A program made the translations under genes and the position numbers. A stretch of 64,000 nt of DNA from Sphingomonas sp. Leaf230. Lineage in GTDB: Bacteria > Pseudomonadota > Alphaproteobacteria > Sphingomonadales > Sphingomonadaceae. The DNA lies in contig NZ_LMKW01000009.1 in the NCBI RefSeq assembly GCF_001421745.1, positions 285,507-349,506 of the forward strand. The letters are read 5' to 3'. Below, in pieces: positions 1-9,266 of the stretch. The notes beneath the pieces were generated by a model. The model was not told the DNA's origin. It saw nothing but the letters and a program-made list of their open reading frames with translations, and did no database searches. Within the stretch, counting starts at the first letter, position 1; every line of letters starts with the position of its first letter.

Positions 1-2
1 CG

Positions 3-431
3 ACCGACATCGCGTCCGCCGCTGCACAACTTGACATGCCGACGCACGCGCTGCGGCGATTGTCGGTGCGCCATTTCGGGTTTCCGCCCAAGATGCTGCT
101 GTTGCGCGCGCGGTTCCTGCGGTCGTTCGTCCGGCTGATGATGGCCGGCGGCGAGGCGGATTATACGACGATCGACCGCTCCTATTTCGATGCGTCGCAT
201 TTCCTGCGCGATTCGGCGACGTTCCTGGGAATGACCCCGCGGCGGTTCATGGCGCTGACCAAGCCGTTCCTGAAGGCCAGCCTGCGAGCGCGGAACGCAG
301 TGCTGGGATCGCCGACGCAGGTGCTGCACGACATCGAAAAGGCGCCGGCGCGCGATGCGCAGCCGCGCGACTCGACCCGCGCGACGCAACAGCGGGTCAT
401 TTCGCGGGACGGTTCCGCGATCGGGTGCTAA
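3..431 (+). CDS. AraC-type HTH regulator, 3' end (5' end outside window)
   Basis: The frame is open from the left edge, so the gene starts before the window. The visible ~142 residues carry the end of an AraC/XylS-type DNA-binding domain: a helix-turn-helix around ASAAAQLDMPTHALRRLSVRHFG, and a second helical unit around YTTIDRSYFDASHFLRDSATFLGMTPRRF, the usual shape of the last AraC HTH. The final ~45 residues are a low-complexity polar tail. The protein probably controls transcription of an unseen target; the ligand-binding half is missing from the window, so no inducer can be suggested. A ~270-bp gap separates it from the next gene. Confidence 0.7.
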   Translation, partial: TDIASAAAQLDMPTHALRRLSVRHFGFPPKMLLLRARFLRSFVRLMMAGGEADYTTIDRSYFDASHFLRDSATFLGMTPRRFMALTKPFLKASLRARNAVLGSPTQVLHDIEKAPARDAQPRDSTRATQQRVISRDGSAIGC

Positions 432-702
432 GGACAGGCGCAGAGGTGTTGCCGGGATTTCTCGTGCGCCCTCGACGCCCCGTTCGCGGCATCTCGGTGT
501 CACACGGGCGGGCGGGGCGTCTCCCGGTCCCCCGCGGGCCCGCCGCCGCCGCCCCTGTGAATCGTGGCGAAATCCGACCAACCGATGCTTGGCGTTGCCG
601 CGCCCACGCGATAACAGACGCAACATATCCGGCCGCGCGATATCGGAGCGATCCGAAACAAGTGTATTGCGTGGCTAAAACAGTTGTGCGACAGGATGCG
701 CC
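432..702. other. Intergenic gap, nothing clear
   Basis: About 270 bases with no convincing gene. A very G+C-rich stretch near 505-560 could fold into a hairpin and might end the AraC-type transcript, but there is no T-run. The last 60 bases before 703 are more A+T-rich and probably hold the promoter of the methyltransferase-tolC genes; no -10/-35 pair stands out. Confidence 0.3.
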
Positions 703-1428
703 ATGACGACGACGACTCTCGATACTCCTTCGCTCGCAGCCGATACCCATGAGATCGGCGGGACTACCGTGTCCATGGCTCCCGCGACCTTCGACACGAT
801 GCGTCACGCGATGGTGGCGAGCCAGTTGCGCACCAACGCGGTCAACGACCAGCGCGTCGTCGCGGCGATGGCACGCGTGCCGCGCGAGGCGTTCATGCCC
901 GCCGACGTCCGCGCACTCGCATACCGCGACGCGACGATCCCGCTGGGACGCGGACGCTATGCCAACCTGCCGATGGCGACCGGCCGTCTGCTCACCGAAG
1001 CCTATCTGACCGCGACCGACCGGGTCCTGCTGATCGGTGCCGCGACCGGCTACACTGCGGCTGTGCTGGCCGAGATCGTCGGCTCGGTCGTCGCGGTCGA
1101 GAGCGATCCTGCCTTGCTGGCGATCGCCCGCGAGGCACTCGCCGGAACCGGTAACGTCGAACTCGTCGAGGCACCGATGCAGGACGGCCACGCCGCCGGC
1201 GCGCCCTATGACGTGCTGATCGTCGATGGGGCGATCGAGACCGTGCCCGACGCGTTGATCGCGCAGGTCAAGTCGGGTGGTCGTGTGACGGCAGGGATCG
1301 CCGAGCGCGGGCTGACCCGGCTCGCATCGGGCCGCAAGACCGATGGCGGGTTTGCGCTCTCGGCGTTCGTCGATGTCGAATGCGTGAGCCTGCCTGGCTT
1401 CGACGCCCCCAAACCCTTCCGGTTCTGA
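703..1428 (+). CDS. Protein-L-isoaspartate O-methyltransferase-like protein
   Basis: The protein (241 aa) belongs to the SAM-dependent Pcm family, which methylates isoaspartyl residues in damaged proteins. Visible features are the family N-terminal region (MRHAMVASQLRTNAVND), the conserved segment RVPREAFMPADVRALAY, and the SAM-binding loop VLLIGAATGYTAAVLAEI followed by VVAVESDP. The loop reads GAATGY where classic Pcm has a G-T/S-G-S-G-Y-type sequence, so activity on isoaspartate is not certain. The start at 703 gives a ~25-residue leader; an internal ATG at 775 (MAPATFDTMRH) would fit the family length better. It lies 10 bp before the TolC-family gene, and the two are probably co-transcribed. 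Confidence 0.8.
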   Translation: MTTTTLDTPSLAADTHEIGGTTVSMAPATFDTMRHAMVASQLRTNAVNDQRVVAAMARVPREAFMPADVRALAYRDATIPLGRGRYANLPMATGRLLTEAYLTATDRVLLIGAATGYTAAVLAEIVGSVVAVESDPALLAIAREALAGTGNVELVEAPMQDGHAAGAPYDVLIVDGAIETVPDALIAQVKSGGRVTAGIAERGLTRLASGRKTDGGFALSAFVDVECVSLPGFDAPKPFRF

Positions 1429-1438
1429 GCAGAAAGCC

Positions 1439-2968
1439 ATGGCCCGCGCCGCACTTCTCCGCAGTCTGCTCCTGAGTGTTGCGCTGACGTATAGCGCTGC
1501 ACCACTCCATGCGGAGACGCTGCGAGAGGCGCTGGTCAAGGCGTACAATACCAACCCGACGATCACGGCGCAGCGCGCTACCCTGCGCGCGACGGACGAG
1601 AACGTGCCGATCGCCCGCGCGGCGGGGCTGCCGTCGGCGAACGCGACCGGCGATCTCACCGAATTCCTCGTCACCGGCCAGAACAACTTCCTCGCGCCGC
1701 CGCGTCAGGGCGTTGCGCGAGCGAACGTGTCGGTGCCGCTGTACCAGGGCGGGCAGGTCCGCAATTCGGTTGCCGCGGCAAAGACCCGTGTCGAGGGTGG
1801 CCGCGCGACACTGCGCAGTACCGAAGCCGATCTGTTCACCAACGTCGTCGCGGCGTACATGGACGTGATCCGGGACGAGGCGATCGTTGGCTTGAACACG
1901 CAGAACGTCCGCGTCCTCGACGTCAACCTCCAGGCCAGCCGTGACCGTTTCCAGGTCGGCGACCTGACCCGCACCGACGTGGCCCAGTCCGAAGCACGCC
2001 TCGCGCTCGCCCGCGCGCAGCTTCAGTCCGCACAAGCCAATCTGATATCCAGCCGCGAAAGCTATATCCAGTTCGTCGGGACACCGCCCGGTACGCTCGA
2101 TACGCCGCCGACGCTGCCGCATCTGCCCGACAGTCCGGCCTCGGCCGTGACCGTCGCGATCGACAACAACCCGGTGTTGATCGCCGCCGCCAAGGAGCGG
2201 GACGCGAGCCGCTACGATGTCGGCGTCGCCCGTGCGAGCCGGCTTCCGCAGATCAGTGCGGTCGGGGGCGCGAGCTACACCAATTATCTCGGCTCGATCG
2301 CGTCGGTGCCCGGCGGCGTCAACGGCATCCCCAACGCCAACAAGGCGGTGCAGGCCGGGCTGTCGCTGACCCTGCCGCTGTTCCAGGGCGGGCGCCCCGC
2401 CGCGCAGGTTCGCCAAGCCGAGGCGTACCAGTCGCGCGCGATCGAGAACGTCACCGCGACCGAGCGCAACGTCATCGCGCAGGCGCGCTCCGCCTTTGCC
2501 ATCTGGCGCTCGTCGGAGCAGGTGATCCAGTCGTCGGAAACCGCGGTGAATGCGAACAAGCTTAGCCTCGAAGGCGTCCGCGCCGAGAACAGCGTCGGCA
2601 CGCGCACGATCCTCGACATCCTCAACGCCGAGCAGGAATTGCTCAACAGCCAGGTGACTCTCGTGACCGCGCGACGCGACGCGTATGTCGCGGGCTTTGC
2701 GCTGCTGGCCGCGATGGGCCAGGCAGAGGCGCGCGACCTCGGGCTCGACGGCGGCGTGCTCTACGATCCGGTCGCGAACTACAACCGCGTCCGCCACAAG
2801 ATCTGGGATTTCGGCGGCGACGGCGAGCCCGTGCCGGTCGCCACCCGCACCGCGCAGTCGCCCGCGCAGAACGCCACGGTCCAAGCGCAGTACGACCCGT
2901 TGCTCGATACGCCGGTTGACAGGAACCCCGCCTTGACGACAGGTAAGGACGCGCCGAGCCGCCAATAG
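1439..2968 (+). CDS. TolC-family outer-membrane efflux protein
   Basis: The 509-aa protein is an outer-membrane channel subunit for tripartite efflux or type I secretion. It has a signal peptide (LLRSLLLSVALTYSAAPLHA) and then two repeated OEP halves. Family signatures include LREALVKAYNTNPTI near the N-terminus, VSVPLYQGGQVRN in the first half and LSLTLPLFQGGRPAAQVRQAE in the second, plus the helix end TRTILDILNAEQELLNSQVTLV. The last ~60 residues are a polar tail beyond the barrel/helix core. No inner-membrane transporter or adaptor gene is next to it, so its partners must be elsewhere. Confidence 0.93.
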   Translation: MARAALLRSLLLSVALTYSAAPLHAETLREALVKAYNTNPTITAQRATLRATDENVPIARAAGLPSANATGDLTEFLVTGQNNFLAPPRQGVARANVSVPLYQGGQVRNSVAAAKTRVEGGRATLRSTEADLFTNVVAAYMDVIRDEAIVGLNTQNVRVLDVNLQASRDRFQVGDLTRTDVAQSEARLALARAQLQSAQANLISSRESYIQFVGTPPGTLDTPPTLPHLPDSPASAVTVAIDNNPVLIAAAKERDASRYDVGVARASRLPQISAVGGASYTNYLGSIASVPGGVNGIPNANKAVQAGLSLTLPLFQGGRPAAQVRQAEAYQSRAIENVTATERNVIAQARSAFAIWRSSEQVIQSSETAVNANKLSLEGVRAENSVGTRTILDILNAEQELLNSQVTLVTARRDAYVAGFALLAAMGQAEARDLGLDGGVLYDPVANYNRVRHKIWDFGGDGEPVPVATRTAQSPAQNATVQAQYDPLLDTPVDRNPALTTGKDAPSRQ

Positions 2969-2994
2969 GGGCGCGCGGGGCTACGGGGTTTGGG

Positions 2995-3567
2995 ATGGTC
3001 CGGATGGGGGATGTCAACGGCGAGCCGTCGATGGAGGAAATCCTCTCGTCGATCAAACGCATCATCGCGGAAGAGGGCGATACGCCCGGCCGGTCGCGCC
3101 GGCCTGCGCGCGCGACGTCCGCGCCGGTCGATCTCGATCCCGCCTATTTCGACGGCGACCATGACGACGACGAGATCCTCGAACTGAGCGACCCCATGCC
3201 CGATCGTACGCCGCGTCCGCCCAAGTCCCCGGTGCTCAGCGCCGCCGATACCCCGCCCGAACCACGCCACGCCGCCCCGCAAATGACGCCGCCGAAGGTC
3301 GCGCCGAGTGCCAAGCCGCAGCCGGCCACCGATGCCGCAGCCGAGCCGATCGTCTCGCGCCACACTGCCGCTGCAACGCGCGCGCCGCTCGAGGCGTTGA
3401 CGCGGATGATGGTAAAACCCGAGACAGGCAATGACGGTACGCTCGAGGGCCTGGTGCGCGAAATGCTCCGCCCGATGCTGCGCGAATGGATCGACGCGAA
3501 CCTTCCCAACATGGTCGAGGACATGGTCTCGCGCGAAATCGCCAAGATCATGAACCAGCAGCCCTAG
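2995..3567 (+). CDS. DUF2497 / PopZ-like pole-organising protein
   Basis: A 190-aa protein with the layout of the alphaproteobacterial DUF2497/PopZ family: a short N-terminal helix (EPSMEEILSSIKRIIAEEG), a long Pro/Ala-rich and acidic disordered middle (about residues 30-135), and a C-terminal helical assembly domain ending in LVREMLRPMLREWIDANLPNMVEDMVSREI (given here as the family pattern). In Caulobacter PopZ forms a polar network anchoring the chromosome origin. The polar role here is inferred from the family. The start may be the ATG at 3004 (MGDVNGEPSMEEI). It lies between the TolC-family gene and valS on the same strand. Confidence 0.85.
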   Translation: MVRMGDVNGEPSMEEILSSIKRIIAEEGDTPGRSRRPARATSAPVDLDPAYFDGDHDDDEILELSDPMPDRTPRPPKSPVLSAADTPPEPRHAAPQMTPPKVAPSAKPQPATDAAAEPIVSRHTAAATRAPLEALTRMMVKPETGNDGTLEGLVREMLRPMLREWIDANLPNMVEDMVSREIAKIMNQQP

Positions 3568-3633
3568 GCTCTCCAGTTACGGGCGCGGACGCGAGGCTGG
3601 TTTCCTCGCTTCGCGCTCGCTAAGGCTCGGCGC

Positions 3634-6355
3634 ATGAGCGAGCTTCCCAAAACCTTCGACCCGGCCTCCATCGAATCGCGCTGGTACGCGCATTGGGAGG
3701 CGAGCGGCCAGTTCCGCCCCGACCGTCCCAACGCCGAGCCGTGGACGATCGTCAACCCGCCGCCCAACGTCACGGGCTCGCTGCACATCGGCCACGCGCT
3801 CGACAACACGCTGCAGGACATCCTCACGCGCCACGCCCGCCTGAAGGGCAAGGACGCCTTGTGGGTGGTCGGCACCGATCACGCCGGCATCGCGACGCAG
3901 ATGGTGGTCGAGCGCCAGATGGGCGCGCTCAATCCCCCGCAGAAGCGCACCGACATGACGCGCGAGGAGTTCGTCGCGAAGGTCTGGGCGTGGAAGGAAG
4001 AGAGCGGCGGCGAGATCACACAGCAGCTCCGCCGGCTCGGCTGCTCGATGGACTGGGCGAACGAGCGCTTCACGATGGACGAGGGCTTCTCAAAGGCCGT
4101 CCTCAAAGTGTTCGTCGACCTGCACAAACAGGGCCTCCTCTACCGCGACAAGCGTCTCGTGAACTGGGATCCGGGCCTCGGCACCGCGATCAGCGACCTC
4201 GAGGTCGAGACGCGCGAGATCAAGGGCAGCTTCTGGCACCTGCGCTATCCGCTGGCCGACGGGTCGGGCTTCATCGAGGTCGCGACCACGCGGCCCGAGA
4301 CGATGCTCGCCGACATGGCGGTGGCGGTCAATGGCGCGGATGAGCGCTATACCGCGCTGATCGGCAAGCAGGTGAAGCTGCCGATCACCGGACGCCTGAT
4401 CCCGATCATCGCCGACGACCATGCTGATCCGGAGCTGGGATCTGGCGCTGTCAAAATCACGCCGGGCCACGACTTCAACGATTTCGAGGTCGGCAAGCGG
4501 GCAGGGATGGCCGCGGGGTCGATGCTCAACATGCTCGATGCGAAGGCGCGCGTCGTCCAGGTGTCCGACGGGCTGATCCCGGCCGAGCTGCTCGGGCTGA
4601 CGACTGCCGAGGCACGCAAGGCCGTGGTCGCGCGGCTGAAGGACGAAGGCTTCCTGATCGCGCACGTCGACAAAGACGGCGAAGAACACGACGCCGAGCC
4701 GCGCACGATCCAGACGCCGTATGGCGACCGTTCGGGCGTAGTGATCGAGCCTTGGCTGACCGACCAATGGTATGTCGACGCAAAAACGCTCGCCCAGCCC
4801 GCGATCGAGGCGGTCCAGACCGGTGCGATCGATATCGTGCCGAAGACCTGGGAGAAGACCTTCTTCAACTGGATGGACAACATCCAGCCCTGGTGCGTCT
4901 CGCGTCAGCTTTGGTGGGGCCACCAGATCCCGGCATGGTTCGGACCCGACGGTACGCCGTATGTGGCCGAGACCGAGGCCGAAGCGCAGGCCCTCGCGGG
5001 CGAAGGCGTGACCCTGACGCGCGATCCCGACGTGCTCGACACTTGGTTCTCCTCGGCCCTCTGGCCCTTCGCCACACTCGGCTGGCCCGAGGCGGGTGCC
5101 GTTCCCTCTCCCCTCCGGGGAGAGGGAGCAGGGACAGAAGCAATTAGGCGGCCGCTACCCGAACGACGTGCTCATTTCCGGCTTCGACATCCTGTTCTTC
5201 TGGAACGCGCGGATGATGATGCAGGGGTTGCACTTCATGAAGGACGTGCCGTTCCGCACGCTCTACCTCCACGGTCTCGTCCGCGCGGCGGACGGCGCGA
5301 AGATGTCGAAGTCGAAGGGCAACGTCGTCAACCCGCTCGGGTTGATCGACACCTACGGCGCCGACGCGCTGCGCTTCTTCATGGCGGCGATGGAAAGCCA
5401 GGGCCGCGACATCAAGATGGATGAAAAGCGCGTCGAGGGCTATCGCAACTTCGCCACCAAGCTCTGGAACGCCGCCCGGTTCGCACAGGCCAACGGCATC
5501 GTCGCCAGCACGACGCTGGAGGCACCGCGCGCGGACCTCGCCGTCAACAAGTGGATCATCGCCGAGACGATCGCGACCGTCCAGACGGTCGACCTCGCGC
5601 TCGCCGACTACCGCTTCGACGGCGCCGCGAACGCGATATACCAGTTCGCGTGGAGCCGCTTCTGCGACTGGTATCTCGAACTGATCAAGCCGCAGATGGT
5701 CGGCGACGAACGCGGCGTCATCGATGATGAATCGAAGGCGGTAGCAGGCTGGGTGCTCGACCAGATCCTGGTGCTGCTGCACCCGTTCATGCCGTTCATC
5801 ACCGAAGAACTCTGGCACGCGATGGGCCCTCGCGATCACGACCTGATCGTCGCGAAATGGCCAATGGCGGACGCGCGCGCGCTCGATCCCGAGGCGAGCA
5901 AGGAAGTCGACTGGCTGATCCGTCTGGTTCAGGAAATCCGCACCGCGCGTAACGAACTGAACGTGCCGCCGGGCGCGCGCCTGCCGCTCCACGTCCGCGA
6001 TGCTAATGCGTCGACCTTGGCGCGACTCGAACGCCAGGCCCCGGCGCTCGCGCGTCTCGCCCGCGTCACGCACGCCGAAGGCGAAGCCACCGGCGGCGCG
6101 GCGCAGGTCGTGGTCGACGAAGCAACGTTCGTCCTTCCCCTCGAAGGCGTCATCGATCTCGATTCCGAACGCGCCCGCCTGACCAAGGCGATCGCGGCGG
6201 CGGAAAAGGAGCGCGACGCACTGTCGGGTCGCTTGGGCAACGCCAGCTTCGTCGAACGCGCCAAGCCCGAAGCGGTGGAAAAGGCGAAGGCCGACCACGC
6301 GGACAAGGCTGCCGAGGCTGCGCGACTGCAGGCGGCACTCGGACGCCTGGGCTGA
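3634..6355 (+). CDS. valS: Valyl-tRNA synthetase, frame interrupted at a palindromic insert
   Basis: ValS charges tRNA-Val. The 5' frame (3634 to ~5090) carries the class I HIGH motif (residues 51-54), the editing domain and the start of the catalytic core as far as WPFATLGWP (ends 5088). The 3' frame (from ~5156 to 6355) resumes exactly where the family continues, [16 protein letters not shown], and carries KMSKS (nt 5302-5316), the anticodon-binding domain and the C-terminal coiled coil. The two frames differ by one base: 3634-6355 is 2722 nt, i.e. 907 codons plus 1. The 67-nt linker holds a perfect 10-bp hairpin and is about 40 nt longer than the family linker. ValS is normally single-copy and essential, so a base-call error in the hairpin is as likely as real damage. 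Confidence 0.85.
5104..5126. repeat. Perfect hairpin (half of a dispersed element) inside valS
   Basis: The arms CCCTCTCCCC and GGGGAGAGGG pair perfectly around a 3-base loop TCC. The same core, with one change, starts the large palindromic element at 56052-56200. It lies in the linker between two conserved blocks of valS, at the point where the reading frame changes. Confidence 0.8.
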
Positions 6356-6360
6356 CCTGC

Positions 6361-6467
6361 TCCCCTCCCGCTTGCGGGAGGGGCTGGGGGAGGGACGTGC
6401 CCCACGAGGCCGGACGCCAGTACGTACGTCGCGCCCTCCCCCGACCCCTCCCGCAAGCGGGAGGGGA
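6361..6467. repeat. 107-bp inverted-repeat element (CTTGCGGGAG type)
   Basis: Each end carries its own hairpin (CCCTCCCGCTTGCGGGAGGG and its near-copy at the right end). The inner arms, CTGGGGGAGGG and CCCTCCCCCGAC, pair with each other. The centre is unrelated sequence containing GTACGTACGT. Confidence 0.85.
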
Positions 6468-6503
6468 ATGTGTGGCGTACTGCCGTCTCACACAAACCAA
6501 ACC

Positions 6504-6592
6504 CGTCACCCCAGCGAAAGCTGGGGTATCCCAGTGATTAACCACATCGGCCACCCGATAACCTGGATACCCCAGCTTTCGCTGGGGTGACG
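6504..6592. repeat. 89-bp inverted-repeat element (AGCGAAAGCT type)
   Basis: The arms begin CGTCACCCCAGCGAAAGCTG and end with the exact reverse complement. Each arm contains the small hairpin CCCAGCGAAAGCTGGG. Other copies are at 24570-24653, 39976-40056 and, decayed, 60959-61036. Confidence 0.9.
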
Positions 6593-6640
6593 GTTTGAGG
6601 CGGGGTGTCTCTGCCGTGCAGAGTATCCGACCCCCTTCTT

Positions 6641-6693
6641 GTTCTCCCGCGAAGGCGGGAGCCCAGACTGGGTCCCCGCCTTCGCGGGGAAAC
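6641..6693. repeat. 53-bp element (GTTCTCCCGCGAAGGCGGGA type)
   Basis: The left arm is GTTCTCCCGCGAAGGCGGGA plus GCCCAG, and the right arm is its near reverse complement. The short form, with almost no spacer, also occurs at 10502-10554 and 61093-61145. Longer-spacer forms are at 16963, 19352, 25485, 30951 and 38883. Confidence 0.9.
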
Positions 6694-6829
6694 ATAGCGC
6701 ACTAGGTTCGGAGCGGGGGACCTACCAGCTTGTCCCGACGTTCACTCCGCGGCTAGGCGTGCGACAGATAGGGGCGCGTGTGTTCATCCGGTTGATGCCG
6801 GACCGGGTCCGGCATGACGGAGTGACTGT

Positions 6830-8341
6830 GTGAGCGATCTGCAATCCGATCGGCAGCGTGGTGGCGCCCCCGACTTTTCCAATACCAGTCCCCCCGATCG
6901 CCCCCGCGGTAAGCCGGGCCAGCGCGACCTCACTGCCGGTCACATCGGCCGCACGCTGCTTGCGTTCGCGCTACCGACGCTCGGCTCGAACATCCTGCAA
7001 TCGCTCAACGGCTCGATCAACGCGATCTGGGTCGGACGGTATCTCGGCGAGGGCGCGCTCGCCGCGACCTCGAACGCCAACATCATCATGTTCCTAACCT
7101 TCGGCGCGGTATTCGGGTTCGGCATGGCAGCGACGATCCTGGTCGGCCAGAGCTTCGGCCGCCACGATCTGGAAGGCGCACGCCGCGCGTTCGGCTCCGC
7201 GGTCGGTCTGGTCCTCGGTGGGGCGATCGTCATCGCCGCGCTCGGCTGGGTGTTCGCGCCCGAAATCCTCCACCTGCTCGCCACCCCCGGCGACGCGATG
7301 CCGCTCGCGCTCGCGTACCTCCGTGTCATCTTCCTCGGGCTGCCCGCGTCGATGATGATGGTGCTGCTGATGATGGGCCTGCGCGGCACCGGCGATTCGA
7401 TGACGCCGCTCTGGTTCATGCTGCTCAGCGCGATCCTCGACAGCGGGCTAAACCCGCTGTTGATCGCCGGCATCGGCCCGTTCCCGCAGATGGGCATTGC
7501 CGGCTCGGCGATGGCGACTTTGGTCGCGAGCCACGTCTCGCTGCTCGGGCTGATCGTCTATATCTACCGGCGCGACCTGCCGCTGAGGCTGCGCGGCAAC
7601 GAACTCCGCTACCTCATCCCCGAGCGCGCGCTGACCGGGACGATCGTGCGGAAAGGCCTGCCGATGGGCGCTCAGATGCTGGTCATGTCGACCGCCGGCC
7701 TCGCGATGGTCGGGCTGGTCAACCGGCTCGGCGTGGATACCGCGGCGGCATACGCCGTGTCGCAGCAGCTCTGGACCTATATCCAGATGCCCGCGCTGGC
7801 GATCGGCGCCGCGGTGAGTTCGATGGCGGCACAGAATATCGGCGCGGGCCGCTGGGACCGGGTTGGCGACATCACGAAGTACGGCCTACTCTTCAACGTC
7901 GCGCTGACCGGGGCGATGGTCGGGGTCGTCATTCTGTTCGACCGCCCGGTGATGACGTTGTTCATCGGCAGCGACAGCGCGGCACTGCCGATCGCGCGGC
8001 ATATCCAGCTGATCGCGAGCTGGAACTTCATCCTGTTCGGCATGACGATGGTGCTGTTCTCGACCGTCCGCGCGAACGGCGCGGTGATCGCGCCGCTGAT
8101 CGCGCTGATCGTCGCGCTGTATCCAGTGCGGATCGGCTTCGCGCTGCTCGCGAAACCGTGGCTCGGTGCGGATGCGTTGTGGTGGAGCTTCCCGCTCGGA
8201 TCGCTAGTGACGCTGGCGATCGCGGCGTGGTATTATCGCTACGGCAACTGGCGAAAGGGTGCGCTAGTGGTGCCCGACGACAGCGAGGAACAGGCGCACG
8301 GCATGAGCGAGCCGGGCGGGCGGTTGCAGCCTACTGGGTGA
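6830..8341 (+). CDS. MATE-family efflux transporter
   Basis: A 503-aa polytopic inner-membrane protein of the multidrug and toxin extrusion family, which exports drugs or metabolites using a Na+ or H+ gradient. Twelve hydrophobic segments run from about residue 40 to 480. Family patterns include PTLGSNILQSLNGSINAIWVG in the first pair of helices, the matching MGLRGTGDSMTPLWFMLL, and in the second half KGLPMGAQMLVMSTAGLAMVGLVN. The start is GTG at 6830 (MSDLQSDRQRGG), giving a polar cytoplasmic N-terminus of ~35 residues. It is convergent with the NYN gene, with a repeat element between them. The substrate cannot be predicted. Confidence 0.92.
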   Translation: MSDLQSDRQRGGAPDFSNTSPPDRPRGKPGQRDLTAGHIGRTLLAFALPTLGSNILQSLNGSINAIWVGRYLGEGALAATSNANIIMFLTFGAVFGFGMAATILVGQSFGRHDLEGARRAFGSAVGLVLGGAIVIAALGWVFAPEILHLLATPGDAMPLALAYLRVIFLGLPASMMMVLLMMGLRGTGDSMTPLWFMLLSAILDSGLNPLLIAGIGPFPQMGIAGSAMATLVASHVSLLGLIVYIYRRDLPLRLRGNELRYLIPERALTGTIVRKGLPMGAQMLVMSTAGLAMVGLVNRLGVDTAAAYAVSQQLWTYIQMPALAIGAAVSSMAAQNIGAGRWDRVGDITKYGLLFNVALTGAMVGVVILFDRPVMTLFIGSDSAALPIARHIQLIASWNFILFGMTMVLFSTVRANGAVIAPLIALIVALYPVRIGFALLAKPWLGADALWWSFPLGSLVTLAIAAWYYRYGNWRKGALVVPDDSEEQAHGMSEPGGRLQPTG

Positions 8342-8358
8342 GATGCTCGACCTTAACT

Positions 8359-8464
8359 ACCACCCCGGCGAAGGCCGGGGCCCAATTGGGAAACGACGGT
8401 GGCAGAGGCCAGCGCATCGTTACTACGACCTTTCCAATTGGGCCCCGGCCTTCGCCGGGGTGGT
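8359..8464. repeat. 106-bp element (CCCCGGCGAAGGCCGGGG type)
   Basis: Arms ACCACCCCGGCGAAGGCCGG...CCAATTGGG occur in inverted orientation, each holding the hairpin CCCCGGCGAAGGCCGGGG. The element fills the 150-bp gap between the convergent MATE and NYN genes, a place where it could act as a terminator. Relatives are at 19454, 30809, 32656 and 61176. Confidence 0.9.
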
Positions 8465-8491
8465 GCACTCAATGGTGGTTGTCGAAGGGGC

Positions 8492-9256
8492 CTACCGCAG
8501 CCGTTTCACGAACGAACGGCCACCTTCGCGACGCTCATGCTGGAAGTTCGGAATCGTCTCGATCAGGTCCGACAACCGGTTGAAGCCGTAATTGCGCGCA
8601 TCGAAGCTCGACCGATTGCCCGCCAGCTGGCCAAGTTCGGCGACGCTGGCATAGCCCTTCTCGTCGCGCTTCACCGCATTGTACGCGTCGATCAGCAGCT
8701 TGATCACCTGCTCGTCGATCGGCTGCGCGGTCTTCGGCCGGGCGACCGGCGCCGGCGTAGCGGGCTTCTCGCCAGCCACCGGAGCAGGCGCGGGCACCTG
8801 CATCGGCTGCGACGTCTCGTTTAGCGCGCCAACGTCGATGAACCGCGTGCACGCCTGCCGAAATCCCTCAGGCGTGCGGCTCGTCCCGAAGCCGTACACC
8901 GGGATGCCGTCCTGGCGGATGCGCGTCGCAAGCGGCATGAAATCGCTGTCCGACGACATGATCCCGAAGCCGTCGATGCGCCCGCGGAACAGCAGGTCCA
9001 TCGCGTCGATCGTCATCTTCATGTCGGTCGCGTTCTTGCCCTTGGTCAGGTCGAACTGCTGCTGCGGCTCGATGCCGTGCTTGATCGACATGTCGCTCCA
9101 CGCCTTCAGCGCGGGCTTCGACCAGTTGCCATAGACCCGCCGGACGTTGACCGTGCCGAGCTCGGCAAGGACGGTCAGCACCGGGTCGAGGGTCGACGCG
9201 GACGCATTGTCCGCGTCGATCAGGAGAGCGACGTTGCGCGTTGTGGTATCGATCAT
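8492..9256 (-). CDS. NYN-domain RNase-like protein with C-terminal LOTUS (OST-HTH) domain
   Basis: 254 aa. The N-terminal half is a NYN (PIN-like, LabA/DUF88) nuclease domain: VALLIDADNAS, then DMKMTIDAMDLLF and GIMSSDSDFMPLATRIRQDG, which supply the acidic residues expected to bind metal. The C-terminal ~70 residues (PIDEQVIKLLIDAYNAVKRD to RSFVKRLR) match the OST-HTH/LOTUS fold thought to bind RNA. A Pro/Ala linker joins them. Function in bacteria is poorly known; RNA processing is an inference. The start is ATG at 9256, since upstream sequence belongs to the doxX end. It lies 10 bp after doxX and is probably co-transcribed. Confidence 0.85.
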   Translation of the reverse strand: MIDTTTRNVALLIDADNASASTLDPVLTVLAELGTVNVRRVYGNWSKPALKAWSDMSIKHGIEPQQQFDLTKGKNATDMKMTIDAMDLLFRGRIDGFGIMSSDSDFMPLATRIRQDGIPVYGFGTSRTPEGFRQACTRFIDVGALNETSQPMQVPAPAPVAGEKPATPAPVARPKTAQPIDEQVIKLLIDAYNAVKRDEKGYASVAELGQLAGNRSSFDARNYGFNRLSDLIETIPNFQHERREGGRSFVKRLR

Positions 9257-9266
9257 GCGCGCAAGG

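Larger units (their letters stand above)
6356..6829. other. Intergenic repeat cluster between valS and MATE gene
   Basis: The 474-base gap has no convincing gene and is mostly repeats. They are a 107-bp G+C-rich inverted repeat (6361-6467), an 89-bp element with AGCGAAAGCT arms (6504-6592), a 53-bp element of the GCGAAGGCGG family (6641-6693), and a short hairpin GCCGGACCGGGTCCGGC (6797-6813). The last 20 bases precede the GTG start of the exporter. Confidence 0.8.

Noticed and set aside
5089..5155. Programmed ribosomal frameshift in valS
   Set aside because: No slippery sequence of a known type was seen, and ValS is not known to use frameshifting; a base error or insertion damage is simpler.
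6361..6693. Possible CRISPR array
   Set aside because: Neighbouring repeats are different families with inverted arms, not direct repeats with regular spacers, and no cas genes are present.
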